Shown here piece by piece: positions 18,448 through 27,909 of a DNA stretch of 64,000 bases. The notes beneath the pieces are model-generated. The model had not been told where the DNA came from. It searched no databases and saw nothing but the letters and a program-made list of their open reading frames with translations. The stretch lies in contig DAOMGE010000006.1 in NCBI GenBank assembly GCA_035430165.1, positions 22,335 to 86,334 on the forward strand. Direction: 5' to 3'. Numbering within the stretch: the first letter of the stretch is position 1; every line of letters begins with the position of its first letter. Source of the stretch: UBA7239 sp035430165 (GTDB lineage Bacteria; Pseudomonadota; Gammaproteobacteria; Pseudomonadales; UBA7239). The translations under genes and the position numbers were made by a program.

Positions 18448-19011
18448 TTATTCACTGTTGTCCATGCCCTTCTGCAAGTCTGGCCATGCGGCTTTCAGGT
18501 AAGCCATCATCGACCACAGCGTGAGCACGGCGGCGATATAAAGGCTGACAACACCGACGGCAATCAGGAAGTGCCAGGACGCCGCAGAACCCAGTAATAC
18601 CAGCAGTGACAGGATCTGCGCCGTTGTCTTGATCTTGCCAATATAGGAAACAGCCACGCTGGCGCGCTTGCCGAGTTCTGCCATCCATTCACGCAAGGCA
18701 GACACCACAATTTCACGACCGATAATCACCGCCGCCGGCAAGGTAAACCACACGTTGTGATAACGCTCCACAAGCAACACCAGCGCCACAACCACCATCA
18801 ACTTGTCTGCCACCGGATCAATAAACGCACCGAAACGCGTGGTCTGGTTCCATTTGCGCGCAAGATAACCGTCCAGCCAGTCGGTAATGCCGGCCAGACC
18901 AAACACAATGGCGCACAACAGATGCATGCCGTGGAACGGCAGATAGAAAATCAGCACAAACAGCGGAATCAGCAGGATGCGGACTAGCGATAATAAATTG
19001 GGCAGGTTCAT
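18448..19011 (-). CDS. pgsA: CDP-diacylglycerol-glycerol-3-phosphate 3-phosphatidyltransferase
   Basis: This 187-residue integral membrane enzyme with several transmembrane helices makes phosphatidylglycerol phosphate. The CDP-alcohol phosphotransferase motif DGxxAR(x)8GxxxDxxxD is intact from Asp47 to Asp69 (DGYLARKWNQTTRFGAFIDP, then VAD). The N-terminus MNLPNLLSLVRILLIP is typical of PgsA. In many Gammaproteobacteria pgsA directly follows gacA-uvrC; here the two are about 6 kb apart. Confidence 0.93.
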   Translation of the reverse strand: MNLPNLLSLVRILLIPLFVLIFYLPFHGMHLLCAIVFGLAGITDWLDGYLARKWNQTTRFGAFIDPVADKLMVVVALVLLVERYHNVWFTLPAAVIIGREIVVSALREWMAELGKRASVAVSYIGKIKTTAQILSLLVLLGSAASWHFLIAVGVVSLYIAAVLTLWSMMAYLKAAWPDLQKGMDNSE

Positions 19012-19103
19012 ACGGACAGATTCACAGGGACTACATCAAGGCTGTCGTTGCATTCTATTGGCTGGCAGGCAGCTTGGCTATCACAGCTGCCGTGCAGCCG
19101 ACA

Positions 19104-20006
19104 CTACCACACCCCTACCTGCTGCATCATGTCACGAAAACGGGTCATGGCGCGGAATTTCACTTCCAGCTCGCGATGATCCTCGCCCTCCTGCACCCAG
19201 AATGCCCTGCCCCACGGCGATGGCGTCCACGGCAGCACGCTGGAATGGTAGGTGCCGGCAGGATCGAGTGAATCCAGGAAATCTTTTGTCAGCAATTCCA
19301 TCGGGCTCAACACCACATCAAACGGCTCACTGTATTTTCCATTGGCCTTGCGCATTTCAAACAGCGTGTTGACGATTTCTGCCAGCCGTTTGTTTTTCGA
19401 CGGCACACCCAGCCAACCGTCATGATTCGCTGCGCGCTGGAATGCCGCCTTGCTGGCACCGCCAACCCACACCGGCACTTTCTGCGTCGGCGCCGGCGAG
19501 TGGATCACATTGTCGTAATGAAAAAACTCGCCGTGATGCGACACCACTTCGCCACGGTGCAATTGCTGCACGCAGTGGATCACTTCATCGAGACGCCGGC
19601 CACGCGAGGCAAAATCAAACCCCATCAAATCGAATTCTTCTTTAATCCAGCCCGCCGACACACCACACACCACACGGTTGTTGGTAAAAATCGCCGCCGC
19701 TGCGGTTGCACGTGCAACCGTGAAAGGATCACGCAATGCCGCCAGATAAATATTGGTCGCCATGCGCAGTGTTTTTGTCGCCACACCCATCGCTGTCAAC
19801 GTTACCCACGGATCCGCCCACGGATTGGTTTTCGGCCACCACACCTTGCCATCCGGCGTGTACGGATAGGGCGTTTCTATATTGGCGGGATAGACCAGAT
19901 GATCCGGCACCGTAATGCCTTCGTAACCCAACTCTTCGGCTTTTTGTGCAATCGCAACAAACTGGTCGACTTCTTCGGTGTTGACCAGCGAGATCCAGTA
20001 TTTCAT
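19104..20006 (-). CDS. LLM-class oxidoreductase (TIGR03619-like)
   Basis: This 300-residue TIM-barrel protein of the luciferase-like monooxygenase superfamily contains GYEGITVPDHLVYP and, in its central part, NRVVCGVSAGWIKEEFDLMG, typical of enzymes annotated as F420-dependent TIGR03619 members. It is a paralogue of the gene at 37569 (PDHLVYP/SDHLIYP; PYPYTPDGK/PYPYTADGK). Whether it uses F420 or FMN cannot be decided here. The start overlaps the acyltransferase stop by 4 bp, so the two are likely translated together. Confidence 0.87.
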   Translation of the reverse strand: MKYWISLVNTEEVDQFVAIAQKAEELGYEGITVPDHLVYPANIETPYPYTPDGKVWWPKTNPWADPWVTLTAMGVATKTLRMATNIYLAALRDPFTVARATAAAAIFTNNRVVCGVSAGWIKEEFDLMGFDFASRGRRLDEVIHCVQQLHRGEVVSHHGEFFHYDNVIHSPAPTQKVPVWVGGASKAAFQRAANHDGWLGVPSKNKRLAEIVNTLFEMRKANGKYSEPFDVVLSPMELLTKDFLDSLDPAGTYHSSVLPWTPSPWGRAFWVQEGEDHRELEVKFRAMTRFRDMMQQVGVW

Positions 20007-22027
20007 TTTTCATTCCTCATGTTGATACCCAACGCCTGCGCAATAAATTCCGGGTGATAATAACTGTACGAACCGCGCAAATGATCACCGTCGCGATAAA
20101 TCGGTTCGCCTTCTGGCGTCACGGCGCTGCACCAGTTGTTTTTGCAAAGCAGGTCTGCCGGATCGAGTACGACACCACCGCCACGGTTTACTGCTTCGAT
20201 CAATTCAGGCGAGATATCTTGCGTCATGCGCTTGTGTGCATCCAGCGTAATACCGCCTTCAAGATGTGGCGCGAGATGGAAGCCTGTCAGTGAACGCTTG
20301 ACGAGATTGTGGGGTTCAAATTCCTTGCCGCCTGGAATATTCAACAGCAAATACACTGTCTTGCCCTGCTCGCGCAAACGGCGAATACTTGTCGACAGCG
20401 CTTCCATCGCCTGTTGTTTACCTTCTGCACTTCGCAGCAATAAAACGCGATTCCCATCGACAAACTGGTAGCCATCCAGCCCGCGCCATTGCGCACCCAG
20501 CACCAGTGTATCGACATCCGGATCATTCGTAGCGAGTTCGAAAGCGCGTTCATTCATCGCCTTGCATTGTGGAATATCGTCAGTGATACGCACGACGTGC
20601 GGCAACGGAAATCCGCAACCCCCCAGCAACGCACGGCGCACATCCTGATGCGCCGACAAACTGGCTTCCACACCGAGCCAGTGCTGATCCATATTGCTGT
20701 CGCCGAGAAACAGCGTGGTTTTATTGCCATGTCCAAACGCACGGTATTGCATGTCATTGATGGTGACGTTGTACGATCTGGCCAGGGCAGGATCAAAAGG
20801 ATCATCGTGTTTTGCGTCAGAAATTTTATGCAGCAAGGCATCCGCCTGTCGAGGCTGGATATATCCTGCAGCAAATCCGAAACCAACAGCGCCTGCCGTT
20901 ATCGCCAACAACAATAAAACCAGGCTGACTTTTTTACCTTGATGACGTAACGGCTTTTCAACCAGCCAATAGGTCAATGTTGCACACAACACTGCCAGAA
21001 CAACTGCACTGATTCTTGTGGTGGAGTCAATGTCCAGGCCTTGCACAATTTTGGGAAACGACAACAACGGCCAGTGCCACAAGTACAGCGGATAACTGAT
21101 CAGCCCGATAGCAACGAACACGGGATTGCCCAGCACATAACGATTGATCGCCGTGTCAGGACCTGCAGCCATCAGGCAAACCGTTCCTGCCACTGGCAAC
21201 AACGCCGCCCAACCGGGAAACACGGTTTTGCTTGTCAGCATAAAAATGGCTGCCAGCAAGCCAATGAAACCCGATGCCGAGATAAGCTGCCGCAAGACAA
21301 TACCGGCACGCGAACGACCGGCGATGACAAGAAAACGCTCGCCACAACGCAACTGCGCAGCAGCGAGCAAACCCCCTGCCAGCAATTCCCACATCCGTGT
21401 CAGCGGCATATAAAAATTGGCAACTTTTCCGAATCCGCCGGCAACACATAACAGAAAAGACAGCGCCGCCAGCAAGACAATCAGCAACAAAGCCTGTCTG
21501 GAGCGGATAAAAAACAGCAAGGTTACCGGCCACACCGTATAAAACTGTTCTTCAATGCTCAGCGACCACAAATGCAATAGCGGCTTCAATTCCGATGCTG
21601 TATCGAAGTAACCCGCCTCTGACCAGAATACAAAATTGGCGACAAACCCGGTCGCCGCCAGTGTATGTTTCCCGAGTTGCTTCAATTCATCCGGGAATAA
21701 CAACAACCAACCTGCGAACAAACAGGCGACCAACATCACGAGGAGTGCAGGAAAAATCCGGCGGATGCGGCGCGCATAAAAATCCAGCACCGAAAAATTG
21801 CCCGTTGTCGCCGCAGAAAGAATGATGGTGCTGATCAGGAAACCGGAAATCACGAAAAAAATATCGACACCAACAAAGCCGCCACTGACCCACGCAGGAA
21901 ATGCGTGATAGCCAATGACCGACGATACAGCAATAGCGCGCAGGCCATCGATATCAGGCCGGTAGTTTTTATAGCTTATAGCATGCATTGTTTTCGTTTT
22001 CTGTCCTTTTTCATCCTTCAGTGACAC
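20003..22027 (-). CDS. Acyltransferase-3 / SGNH fusion (OafB-like)
   Basis: This 674-residue membrane protein has an acyltransferase-3 domain (residues about 20-360: YRPDIDGLRAIAV, SGGFVGVDIFFVISGFLIS, then about ten helices). A periplasmic SGNH-like esterase domain follows (about 430-660) with GDSN as nucleophile block and DGDHL as Asp-His block. This fused architecture O-acetylates surface polysaccharides such as lipopolysaccharide O-antigen. The start is GTG 22027, or ATG 21988 (MHAISYKNYR). No sugar-polymer genes lie next to it, so the substrate is open. Confidence 0.9.
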   Translation of the reverse strand: MSLKDEKGQKTKTMHAISYKNYRPDIDGLRAIAVSSVIGYHAFPAWVSGGFVGVDIFFVISGFLISTIILSAATTGNFSVLDFYARRIRRIFPALLVMLVACLFAGWLLLFPDELKQLGKHTLAATGFVANFVFWSEAGYFDTASELKPLLHLWSLSIEEQFYTVWPVTLLFFIRSRQALLLIVLLAALSFLLCVAGGFGKVANFYMPLTRMWELLAGGLLAAAQLRCGERFLVIAGRSRAGIVLRQLISASGFIGLLAAIFMLTSKTVFPGWAALLPVAGTVCLMAAGPDTAINRYVLGNPVFVAIGLISYPLYLWHWPLLSFPKIVQGLDIDSTTRISAVVLAVLCATLTYWLVEKPLRHQGKKVSLVLLLLAITAGAVGFGFAAGYIQPRQADALLHKISDAKHDDPFDPALARSYNVTINDMQYRAFGHGNKTTLFLGDSNMDQHWLGVEASLSAHQDVRRALLGGCGFPLPHVVRITDDIPQCKAMNERAFELATNDPDVDTLVLGAQWRGLDGYQFVDGNRVLLLRSAEGKQQAMEALSTSIRRLREQGKTVYLLLNIPGGKEFEPHNLVKRSLTGFHLAPHLEGGITLDAHKRMTQDISPELIEAVNRGGGVVLDPADLLCKNNWCSAVTPEGEPIYRDGDHLRGSYSYYHPEFIAQALGINMRNEK

Positions 22028-22068
22028 GATTCAGGATGACACATCACCAGATGATCCGTCACTACAAA

Positions 22069-22096
22069 AAAGCCGATACATCACTGTATCGGCTTT
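22069..22096 (-). terminator. Rho-independent terminator
   Basis: The stem AAAGCCGATACA/TGTATCGGCTTT (12 bp) with a TCAC loop is followed on the minus strand by a T-run. It ends transcription of the repeat protein gene at 22120-25116 and separates it from the acyltransferase gene. Confidence 0.88.
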
Positions 22097-22119
22097 CTCG
22101 CAACAACCATCAGGAAAGA

Positions 22120-25116
22120 TTACTGTAGTTGCTGACTCTCGCGTATCGACGAACCCTTATAAACACCATTCGTTGTCAGCGATTTTTCTACGTGTACAGC
22201 AGCATTGATCGGATCGGCATCTATGTAATCTGGTACGCCATCACCATCATCGTCGAGGTCCGCATTGTTACCGATGCCGTCGTTATCAGAGTCCAACCAT
22301 TCAGCAGTATTATTTGGGAATGCATCTTCGTAGTTTTGCCATTTGTCACCATCACTATCGACAATCAACCATTTGGCAAAGCCGGCAGCACCTTTGTTGC
22401 CTGCAACCGAGAACCGGCCGCCCACCAGCAGGTTACTGTCGGCATCCAGCAGCAAAGTTTCAACAGATTGATTGACACCGGAGCCAAGAGTAGACCAGAC
22501 GGTGCCATTCCATTTGTAAATGTAGGGAGTGCCGCCAGCGTATACCGTACCGGTGTTGTCGGCAGCCAGTACATTCGGTGTGCTGGCCAAGCCTGCTCCG
22601 AGCGCGCTCCAGCTGCTGCCATCCCATTTGGCAGCCCGCGTTGCCGTCACGCCTCCCGCCGTGGAAAAACTACCAACCGCATAAACATTGCCGCTGTTAT
22701 CCAGCGCCAATGCGCTCACCCATGCGTTGGTACCGGTTCCCAACTTGCTCCAGCTACCGCCATTACAGCGGGCAATATTGTTAGCGCCCGGCAGAGACGC
22801 CAGATTGGTAAACACACCGCCCACATACACATTGCCGGCATTGTCAGTCTTGATGTCGTAAATCGTTGTTCCAGCAGTACCTAGATTTGTCCACGAAGTG
22901 CCACCATTCCAACGCGCAAGGCCGTTAGCGACCACGCCACCCACGGAAACCCGGGTAAAACCACCACCAGCGTAGAGGTTGCCACTGCTGTCCAAAACGA
23001 TGGCAAGTGGCGCACTGTCAAACCCACCCATGGTGCTCCAGTTACTGCCATTCCATTTGGCAATACGATCTACATTCACACCGCCGGCATAGGTAAAGTT
23101 GCCCCCAGCATACACATTGCCGCTGCCGTCTGTAGCAATGGTATAAACCGGCCCATTGGCACCCGCACCCAAAGCGCTCCAAACACTGCCATTCCATTTA
23201 GCTATGTTGGTAGCCGTAACTCCGTTGATGGAATCGAAACTGCCGCCAATATAGAGATTGCCCGCCGTATCCCGGGCCATGGCGTAAATACTGATGCCAT
23301 AGATATTGGACGAGCCTGTACCAACCGTGCTCCAGATAGCCCCGGCCCAACGGGCGATGCGGCTGGCGTTCACGGTGCCTGCAGACCAGAATCCGCCGCC
23401 AACGTACAACTGCCCCGTGCTATCAAATGCCAAAGCACTCACCGAGCCACTGGTGTCCCCGATATTGCCCCAGCTACTGCCATTCCAGGCGGCTATCCCT
23501 TTTGCTGCGACGCCTCCTGCTGTGCTGAACACACCGCCGACATAGACATTACTGGCATCAACGGCCAGTGCCATGACCCATGCGCCCGAGCTGCTGTATA
23601 TACCGCTACCCAAAGCACTCCAGGAAGAACCGTTCCATTTAGCTACAGCGTTTGCCGTGATACCGCCTGCCGTCGTGAAATTGCCACCCGCATATAGCTT
23701 GCCCGTGCTATCGACAGCCAGAGCGGAAACTTGTCCATTCAGGTTCATACCACTACCCAAGGCACTCCAGGACGAGCCATTCCATTTGGCAATAGAGGAT
23801 GCACTCGCACCACCTGCCGTAGTGAATTGGCCACCGGCGTAAAGATTGCCGCCCGCATCCCGTGCCAACGACTGGATGCTACCGTTGAAGCCTGTTGACA
23901 GCGTGCTCCACGCCGCGCCATCCCAGCGACCAATGTAATTCGCGGCACTGCCACCCGCCGTGGTGAAATCGCCACCAACATAAAGATTGCCTGCGTTGTC
24001 TGCCAACAAGGCTTTAACAGGCGCATTGACACCTGTACCCAGCGCACTCCAGCTGGAACCATTCCACTTAGCCAGATACTTGATACTGGCACCGCCCACC
24101 ACAGTAAATCTGCCGCCTGCATACAGATTGCCGCCGCCATCAACAGCCAAGGCACTGACAATATCATTCAGACCCGTACCTATGGCACTCCAGTTGCTGC
24201 CATCCCATTTTGCGATGTCGGCCACTACCGTGCCTGCCACCACGAAAGAGCCGCCGATGTAGACATTGCTGCCCGACGTAGCAATCGCGTAGACAGCGTC
24301 ATTGGTACCGGCGTACCCGAGCATACTCACCCAGTTGACATCACCCACGGTTGGATCAATCACCAGTGGATATTGTGCAGTGGCATCATCAACAATCACA
24401 TCGAGCGCATTGTTCTGCGCTACCTGGATATGCGCCGGAATGGTTTTGCCTGCGCTGTCTGTCACGACAAGGCGGTCATAGGTCAGCTGCCTGCCACTGG
24501 CCAGTGCAATGACCGCGCCATCCTGTTTTTGTGTCGCCACCCCTCCATCGACCTGCAATTGCACATGCAACGTGCCATTGCCTTGCGGCCTTAGCGGAAC
24601 AATAAAATCCTGCCTGATACCGTTACCGGTGTTGGTGAATTTTTCTGCAATGCCTCCCTCATGGGTGTGAAAAACCGCATCACGCTCTCGATACAGACTG
24701 GAGGAGTTTGCAGCTTGCATCGCGCCATCACGACCCCATTGGGTGATTGCCAGCCCGAAGCCACCTTTACCCGCACTATTGCCGATAGAATCAAACACAA
24801 CACCCGTTTCCGAAACATGCGCCGACACAGTTTGTACGGTGTTGGTCATTAAAAAACCGCCATCTGCCAGAGCTGATGTTTTGAATGCGTCAGCAGCGAG
24901 CTGTTTGCCGAGCAAATCATTAAACCCGGCAGAACCCGCTGCAACTACTGCTGGCTGCGTGTGAGTGTCGGAAGTAAAACCAGCCGACAGAGAGGAATTT
25001 GCATGAACATGAAGTGGAGCAAAAAGGCCGAGAGAAAGAAAACCGGCAAGCAACAGGAAATTAAACTGCCTTCTGCAACATATTTTTTTCTGCTGTGTTG
25101 TATTGGTGTTAGACAT
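22120..25116 (-). CDS. Large secreted beta-propeller-like repeat protein with TSP3-type tail
   Basis: This 998-residue exported protein has a signal peptide (1-40: CCRRQFNFLLLAGFLSLGLF, cleavage near HVHA), an N-terminal beta-rich region to about 250 ending LVIDPTVGD, and then about 13 tandem repeats of 45-50 residues. Each repeat has a core like AKWNGSSWSALGTG and then LYAGGxFTTAGG. This pattern suggests beta-propeller blades. Near the C-terminus DSDGD, DSDNDGIG and DDDGDGVPDYID form calcium-binding thrombospondin type-3-like loops. The last 16 residues, NGVYKGSSIRESQQLQ, align with the end of the pentapeptide protein at 10850. Probably surface-exposed or released; ligand unknown. A strong terminator follows. 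Confidence 0.85.
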   Translation of the reverse strand: MSNTNTTQQKKICCRRQFNFLLLAGFLSLGLFAPLHVHANSSLSAGFTSDTHTQPAVVAAGSAGFNDLLGKQLAADAFKTSALADGGFLMTNTVQTVSAHVSETGVVFDSIGNSAGKGGFGLAITQWGRDGAMQAANSSSLYRERDAVFHTHEGGIAEKFTNTGNGIRQDFIVPLRPQGNGTLHVQLQVDGGVATQKQDGAVIALASGRQLTYDRLVVTDSAGKTIPAHIQVAQNNALDVIVDDATAQYPLVIDPTVGDVNWVSMLGYAGTNDAVYAIATSGSNVYIGGSFVVAGTVVADIAKWDGSNWSAIGTGLNDIVSALAVDGGGNLYAGGRFTVVGGASIKYLAKWNGSSWSALGTGVNAPVKALLADNAGNLYVGGDFTTAGGSAANYIGRWDGAAWSTLSTGFNGSIQSLARDAGGNLYAGGQFTTAGGASASSIAKWNGSSWSALGSGMNLNGQVSALAVDSTGKLYAGGNFTTAGGITANAVAKWNGSSWSALGSGIYSSSGAWVMALAVDASNVYVGGVFSTAGGVAAKGIAAWNGSSWGNIGDTSGSVSALAFDSTGQLYVGGGFWSAGTVNASRIARWAGAIWSTVGTGSSNIYGISIYAMARDTAGNLYIGGSFDSINGVTATNIAKWNGSVWSALGAGANGPVYTIATDGSGNVYAGGNFTYAGGVNVDRIAKWNGSNWSTMGGFDSAPLAIVLDSSGNLYAGGGFTRVSVGGVVANGLARWNGGTSWTNLGTAGTTIYDIKTDNAGNVYVGGVFTNLASLPGANNIARCNGGSWSKLGTGTNAWVSALALDNSGNVYAVGSFSTAGGVTATRAAKWDGSSWSALGAGLASTPNVLAADNTGTVYAGGTPYIYKWNGTVWSTLGSGVNQSVETLLLDADSNLLVGGRFSVAGNKGAAGFAKWLIVDSDGDKWQNYEDAFPNNTAEWLDSDNDGIGNNADLDDDGDGVPDYIDADPINAAVHVEKSLTTNGVYKGSSIRESQQLQ

Positions 25117-25208
25117 AAAACCTCCTGGAAGCTACTGCTTTATTATCGCTTCCATACTAATGTGTAACACATCTGATTGGCAATTTTATTTAGCGGTCAC
25201 GATAAACC

Positions 25209-27044
25209 TTACCCGTGCAAATGCGCATAAATCGTTTCAGCGAGTTCGCTGCTGATACCCGGCACCTTGGCGAGTTCATCGGCACTGGCACGCGTCACTT
25301 CCTGCAAGCCACCGAAATGGCGCAGCAGTGCGCGTCGCCGCGTCGGGCCCACACCAGCAATGCCTTCCAGCGGCGACACACCGCGCTTCTTGTCACGTCG
25401 TGCCGTATGGCCTGCCACGGCAAAACGGTGCGCTTCATCGCGTATCTGCTGGATCAAATGCAGGGCAGGAGAATCTGCTGGCGGGATGCGCGCTGTATTT
25501 TTTTCACTGGCCGATTCGCCATGTACAAAGAGTTGCTCGAAGCCCGCCTTGCGCGTAGAACCTTTTGCCACGCCGACCAGCAGCATCCCACCGACTTGCA
25601 ATTCTTCCAGCACATCCACGGCTTGCGACAACTGCCCTTTACCACCATCGATCAATAAAATATCGGGAAACACGCCGTCACTGTCTTTCAGGCGACGGTA
25701 GCGACGTGTCAGTGCCTGTTTCATCGCTGCGTAATCATCGCCGGCGGTAATGCCTTCAATATTGAAACGGCGGTAATCGCTTTTGCGCGCGCCCTGTTTA
25801 TCAAACACCACGCAGGAGGCAACGGTTGCCTCACCGGATGAATGGCTGATATCGAAACATTCAATGCGTTCCGGCACCGCGTCCAGCCCCAACACCTCGC
25901 GCAAGGATTCAAATCGCGCCTCGATATTCTGGCGACTGGCGAGACGCTGCTGCAGGTTTTCTGTCGCCGCCTTGCCTGCCATCGACAACCATTGCTGGCG
26001 ATGCGTGCGCGCACGACGGGTCACACTGATCTTGCGCCCTGCCCGATCGCTCAACACGCTGTGCAGCAATTCGCTCTCGGCATCCGGCAAATCCGCCGCG
26101 AGAATTTCCGTCGGCAATTCGCGTTCACTGCCGAGATAAAACTGCGCAATAAACGTGGCGAGCAAATTGTCCGCATCATCCTCGATGGAGAGCGCCGGAA
26201 AATAACTGCGACTGCCGAGAATCCTGCCTTGCCGCACAAACAATACCTGCACACAGGCCGCACCGGATTGTTGCACGGCAGCAAACACATCCGCATTCAC
26301 TGCCAGGCCGTTGTCGACAGCCTGCTGCTCCTGCACGGTGCGCAAACTGGCAATGCGATCACGAAATTCCGCTGCACGCTCGAATTCCAGTTTTTCTGCC
26401 GCCTGTTCCATATCGGATGCCAACACATCCAGCGCCTGTTGTTCACGCCCTTGCAGGAACAGCGTCGTGATCTCGACATCGCGCGCATACTGCTCCGGTG
26501 TCACATTGCCGACACAAGGGCCGGAACAACGCTGGATCTGGTATTGCAGGCACGCGCGGCTGCGGTTGCGAAAAAAGGAATCTTCACATTGTCGAATCCG
26601 TGAAAATTTCTGCAGGAAATTCAAACTCTCACGCACTGCACCGCTGTTCGGAAACGGCCCGAAATAACGGCCTTTTTTCTGTTTCGCACCGCGATGGAAG
26701 GCGAGCCTGGGATACGGCTCACCCTCACTCAGGAAAATATAGGGATAGGATTTGTCATCGCGCAGCAGGATATTGTACGGAGGCTGGTGCGACTTGATGA
26801 GACTCTGCTCGAGCAACAACGCTTCGGTTTCACTGGCGGTGATGGTTAACTCAATTCGCGCAATGCGACTGACCAGTGCGACCGTCTTGGGGCCGAGACC
26901 GCTTTTGCGGAAATAACTGGCCAGGCGTTTTTTCAGGTTGTTGGCTTTGCCGACATACAAAAGCGCATCATCCTGCGCAAACATCTGGTAGACACCGGGA
27001 TTGCCAGTCGCGGAAGCTAGAAATGACTGGCTATCAAAATCCAT
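25209..27044 (-). CDS. uvrC: Excinuclease ABC subunit C
   Basis: This 611-residue nucleotide-excision-repair nuclease, which cuts both sides of a lesion after UvrAB loading, has an N-terminal GIY-YIG domain (GNPGVYQMF and LLYVGKANNLKKRL, residues about 13-90), a UVR domain near 205-240, an RNase H-like C-terminal nuclease domain (ECFDISH, DGGKGQL) and terminal helix-hairpin-helices (LEGIAGVGPTRRRALLRHFG). It begins 8 bp after gacA, the conserved gammaproteobacterial order. Confidence 0.96.
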   Translation of the reverse strand: MDFDSQSFLASATGNPGVYQMFAQDDALLYVGKANNLKKRLASYFRKSGLGPKTVALVSRIARIELTITASETEALLLEQSLIKSHQPPYNILLRDDKSYPYIFLSEGEPYPRLAFHRGAKQKKGRYFGPFPNSGAVRESLNFLQKFSRIRQCEDSFFRNRSRACLQYQIQRCSGPCVGNVTPEQYARDVEITTLFLQGREQQALDVLASDMEQAAEKLEFERAAEFRDRIASLRTVQEQQAVDNGLAVNADVFAAVQQSGAACVQVLFVRQGRILGSRSYFPALSIEDDADNLLATFIAQFYLGSERELPTEILAADLPDAESELLHSVLSDRAGRKISVTRRARTHRQQWLSMAGKAATENLQQRLASRQNIEARFESLREVLGLDAVPERIECFDISHSSGEATVASCVVFDKQGARKSDYRRFNIEGITAGDDYAAMKQALTRRYRRLKDSDGVFPDILLIDGGKGQLSQAVDVLEELQVGGMLLVGVAKGSTRKAGFEQLFVHGESASEKNTARIPPADSPALHLIQQIRDEAHRFAVAGHTARRDKKRGVSPLEGIAGVGPTRRRALLRHFGGLQEVTRASADELAKVPGISSELAETIYAHLHG

Positions 27045-27052
27045 GCAGGCAA

Positions 27053-27781
27053 TCAGACATTTTCTTCCGGCACAAACAATTTGTGACGCAAGGCAAGCAA
27101 TGTCAGTGCGACATCACTGTCGACACCCAGTTTTTCAAACATACGGTAACGGAATGTATTCACGGTTTTCGGGCTGACATTGATCTGGTCAGCGATGTCC
27201 TGCACGCTGCGGCACCCGACGATCATCAGCGCCACCTGCAATTCGCGTTCGGACAAATTATCGAATGGCGATGTACCCAGACCATTTTTCTTGCGCAAGG
27301 GTTTCAGCGCCAGTTCCTGCGCAATCTTGCGGCACACATAATGCTTGCCCGCCTCCACATCGCGAATGGCGGCCACCAGCTCATCCAGCCCGCTGTCCTT
27401 GGTCATGAAGCCCATCGCCCCGGCTTCCAGCAGCAGATCGGGAAACGGGTCATCGGCGCAAGCGGTCAATGCAATCACGCGACAACCCGGCGCACGGCGT
27501 TCCATACGCGATGTCGCCTCGATACCACCGATGCCCGGCATGCGCACGTCCATCAACACCACTTGCGGCTTCAGGGCAGCAGCTTTTTCCAGCGCTTCCT
27601 CACCACTGGATGCCTCGCCCACCACCCTGAAATCCTCGATGCTTTCCAGCATGTGACGCAAGCCGATCCGCACCAGATCATGGTCATCGGCAATCAGGAT
27701 GCTTATCGGGGTATTCGTTGCTATTGTTGATGACGTTGTCATTGATGTTGTCATTGCAAAACCTGCGGCTGGCGTGGCCAT
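27053..27781 (-). CDS. gacA: GacA/UvrY response regulator
   Basis: This receiver plus LuxR-type helix-turn-helix protein has IADDHDLVRIGLRHML, phosphoacceptor Asp in VLMDVRMPGIGG, and a C-terminal LSERELQVALMIVGCRS / INVSPKTVNTFRYRMFEKL. GacA, phosphorylated by GacS, activates small RNAs that titrate CsrA/RsmA. I choose ATG 27781 (AAGGAG five bases upstream) over GTG 27787. Compared with typical GacA it carries about 25 extra Ser/Thr-rich N-terminal residues; an internal start closer to SILIADDH is possible. It is upstream of and probably co-transcribed with uvrC. Confidence 0.92.
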   Translation of the reverse strand: MATPAAGFAMTTSMTTSSTIATNTPISILIADDHDLVRIGLRHMLESIEDFRVVGEASSGEEALEKAAALKPQVVLMDVRMPGIGGIEATSRMERRAPGCRVIALTACADDPFPDLLLEAGAMGFMTKDSGLDELVAAIRDVEAGKHYVCRKIAQELALKPLRKKNGLGTSPFDNLSERELQVALMIVGCRSVQDIADQINVSPKTVNTFRYRMFEKLGVDSDVALTLLALRHKLFVPEENV

Positions 27782-27909
27782 AAACACTCCTTGTCAAAAC
27801 GGGTCAATTCCCTGAACCTCGTTGCAATATAACCGACACGGGCAATCCCGCAAAGAACGCCGCCTTGCGCTGCGATTCGCCGCTGTGCGACCGGCAACGA
27901 CAACGAACG

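Noticed and set aside
22600..24300. Regularly spaced repeats that might suggest a CRISPR array or DNA repeat
   Set aside because: They are in frame and encode the protein repeats of the gene at 22120; spacing and divergence are those of protein repeats.
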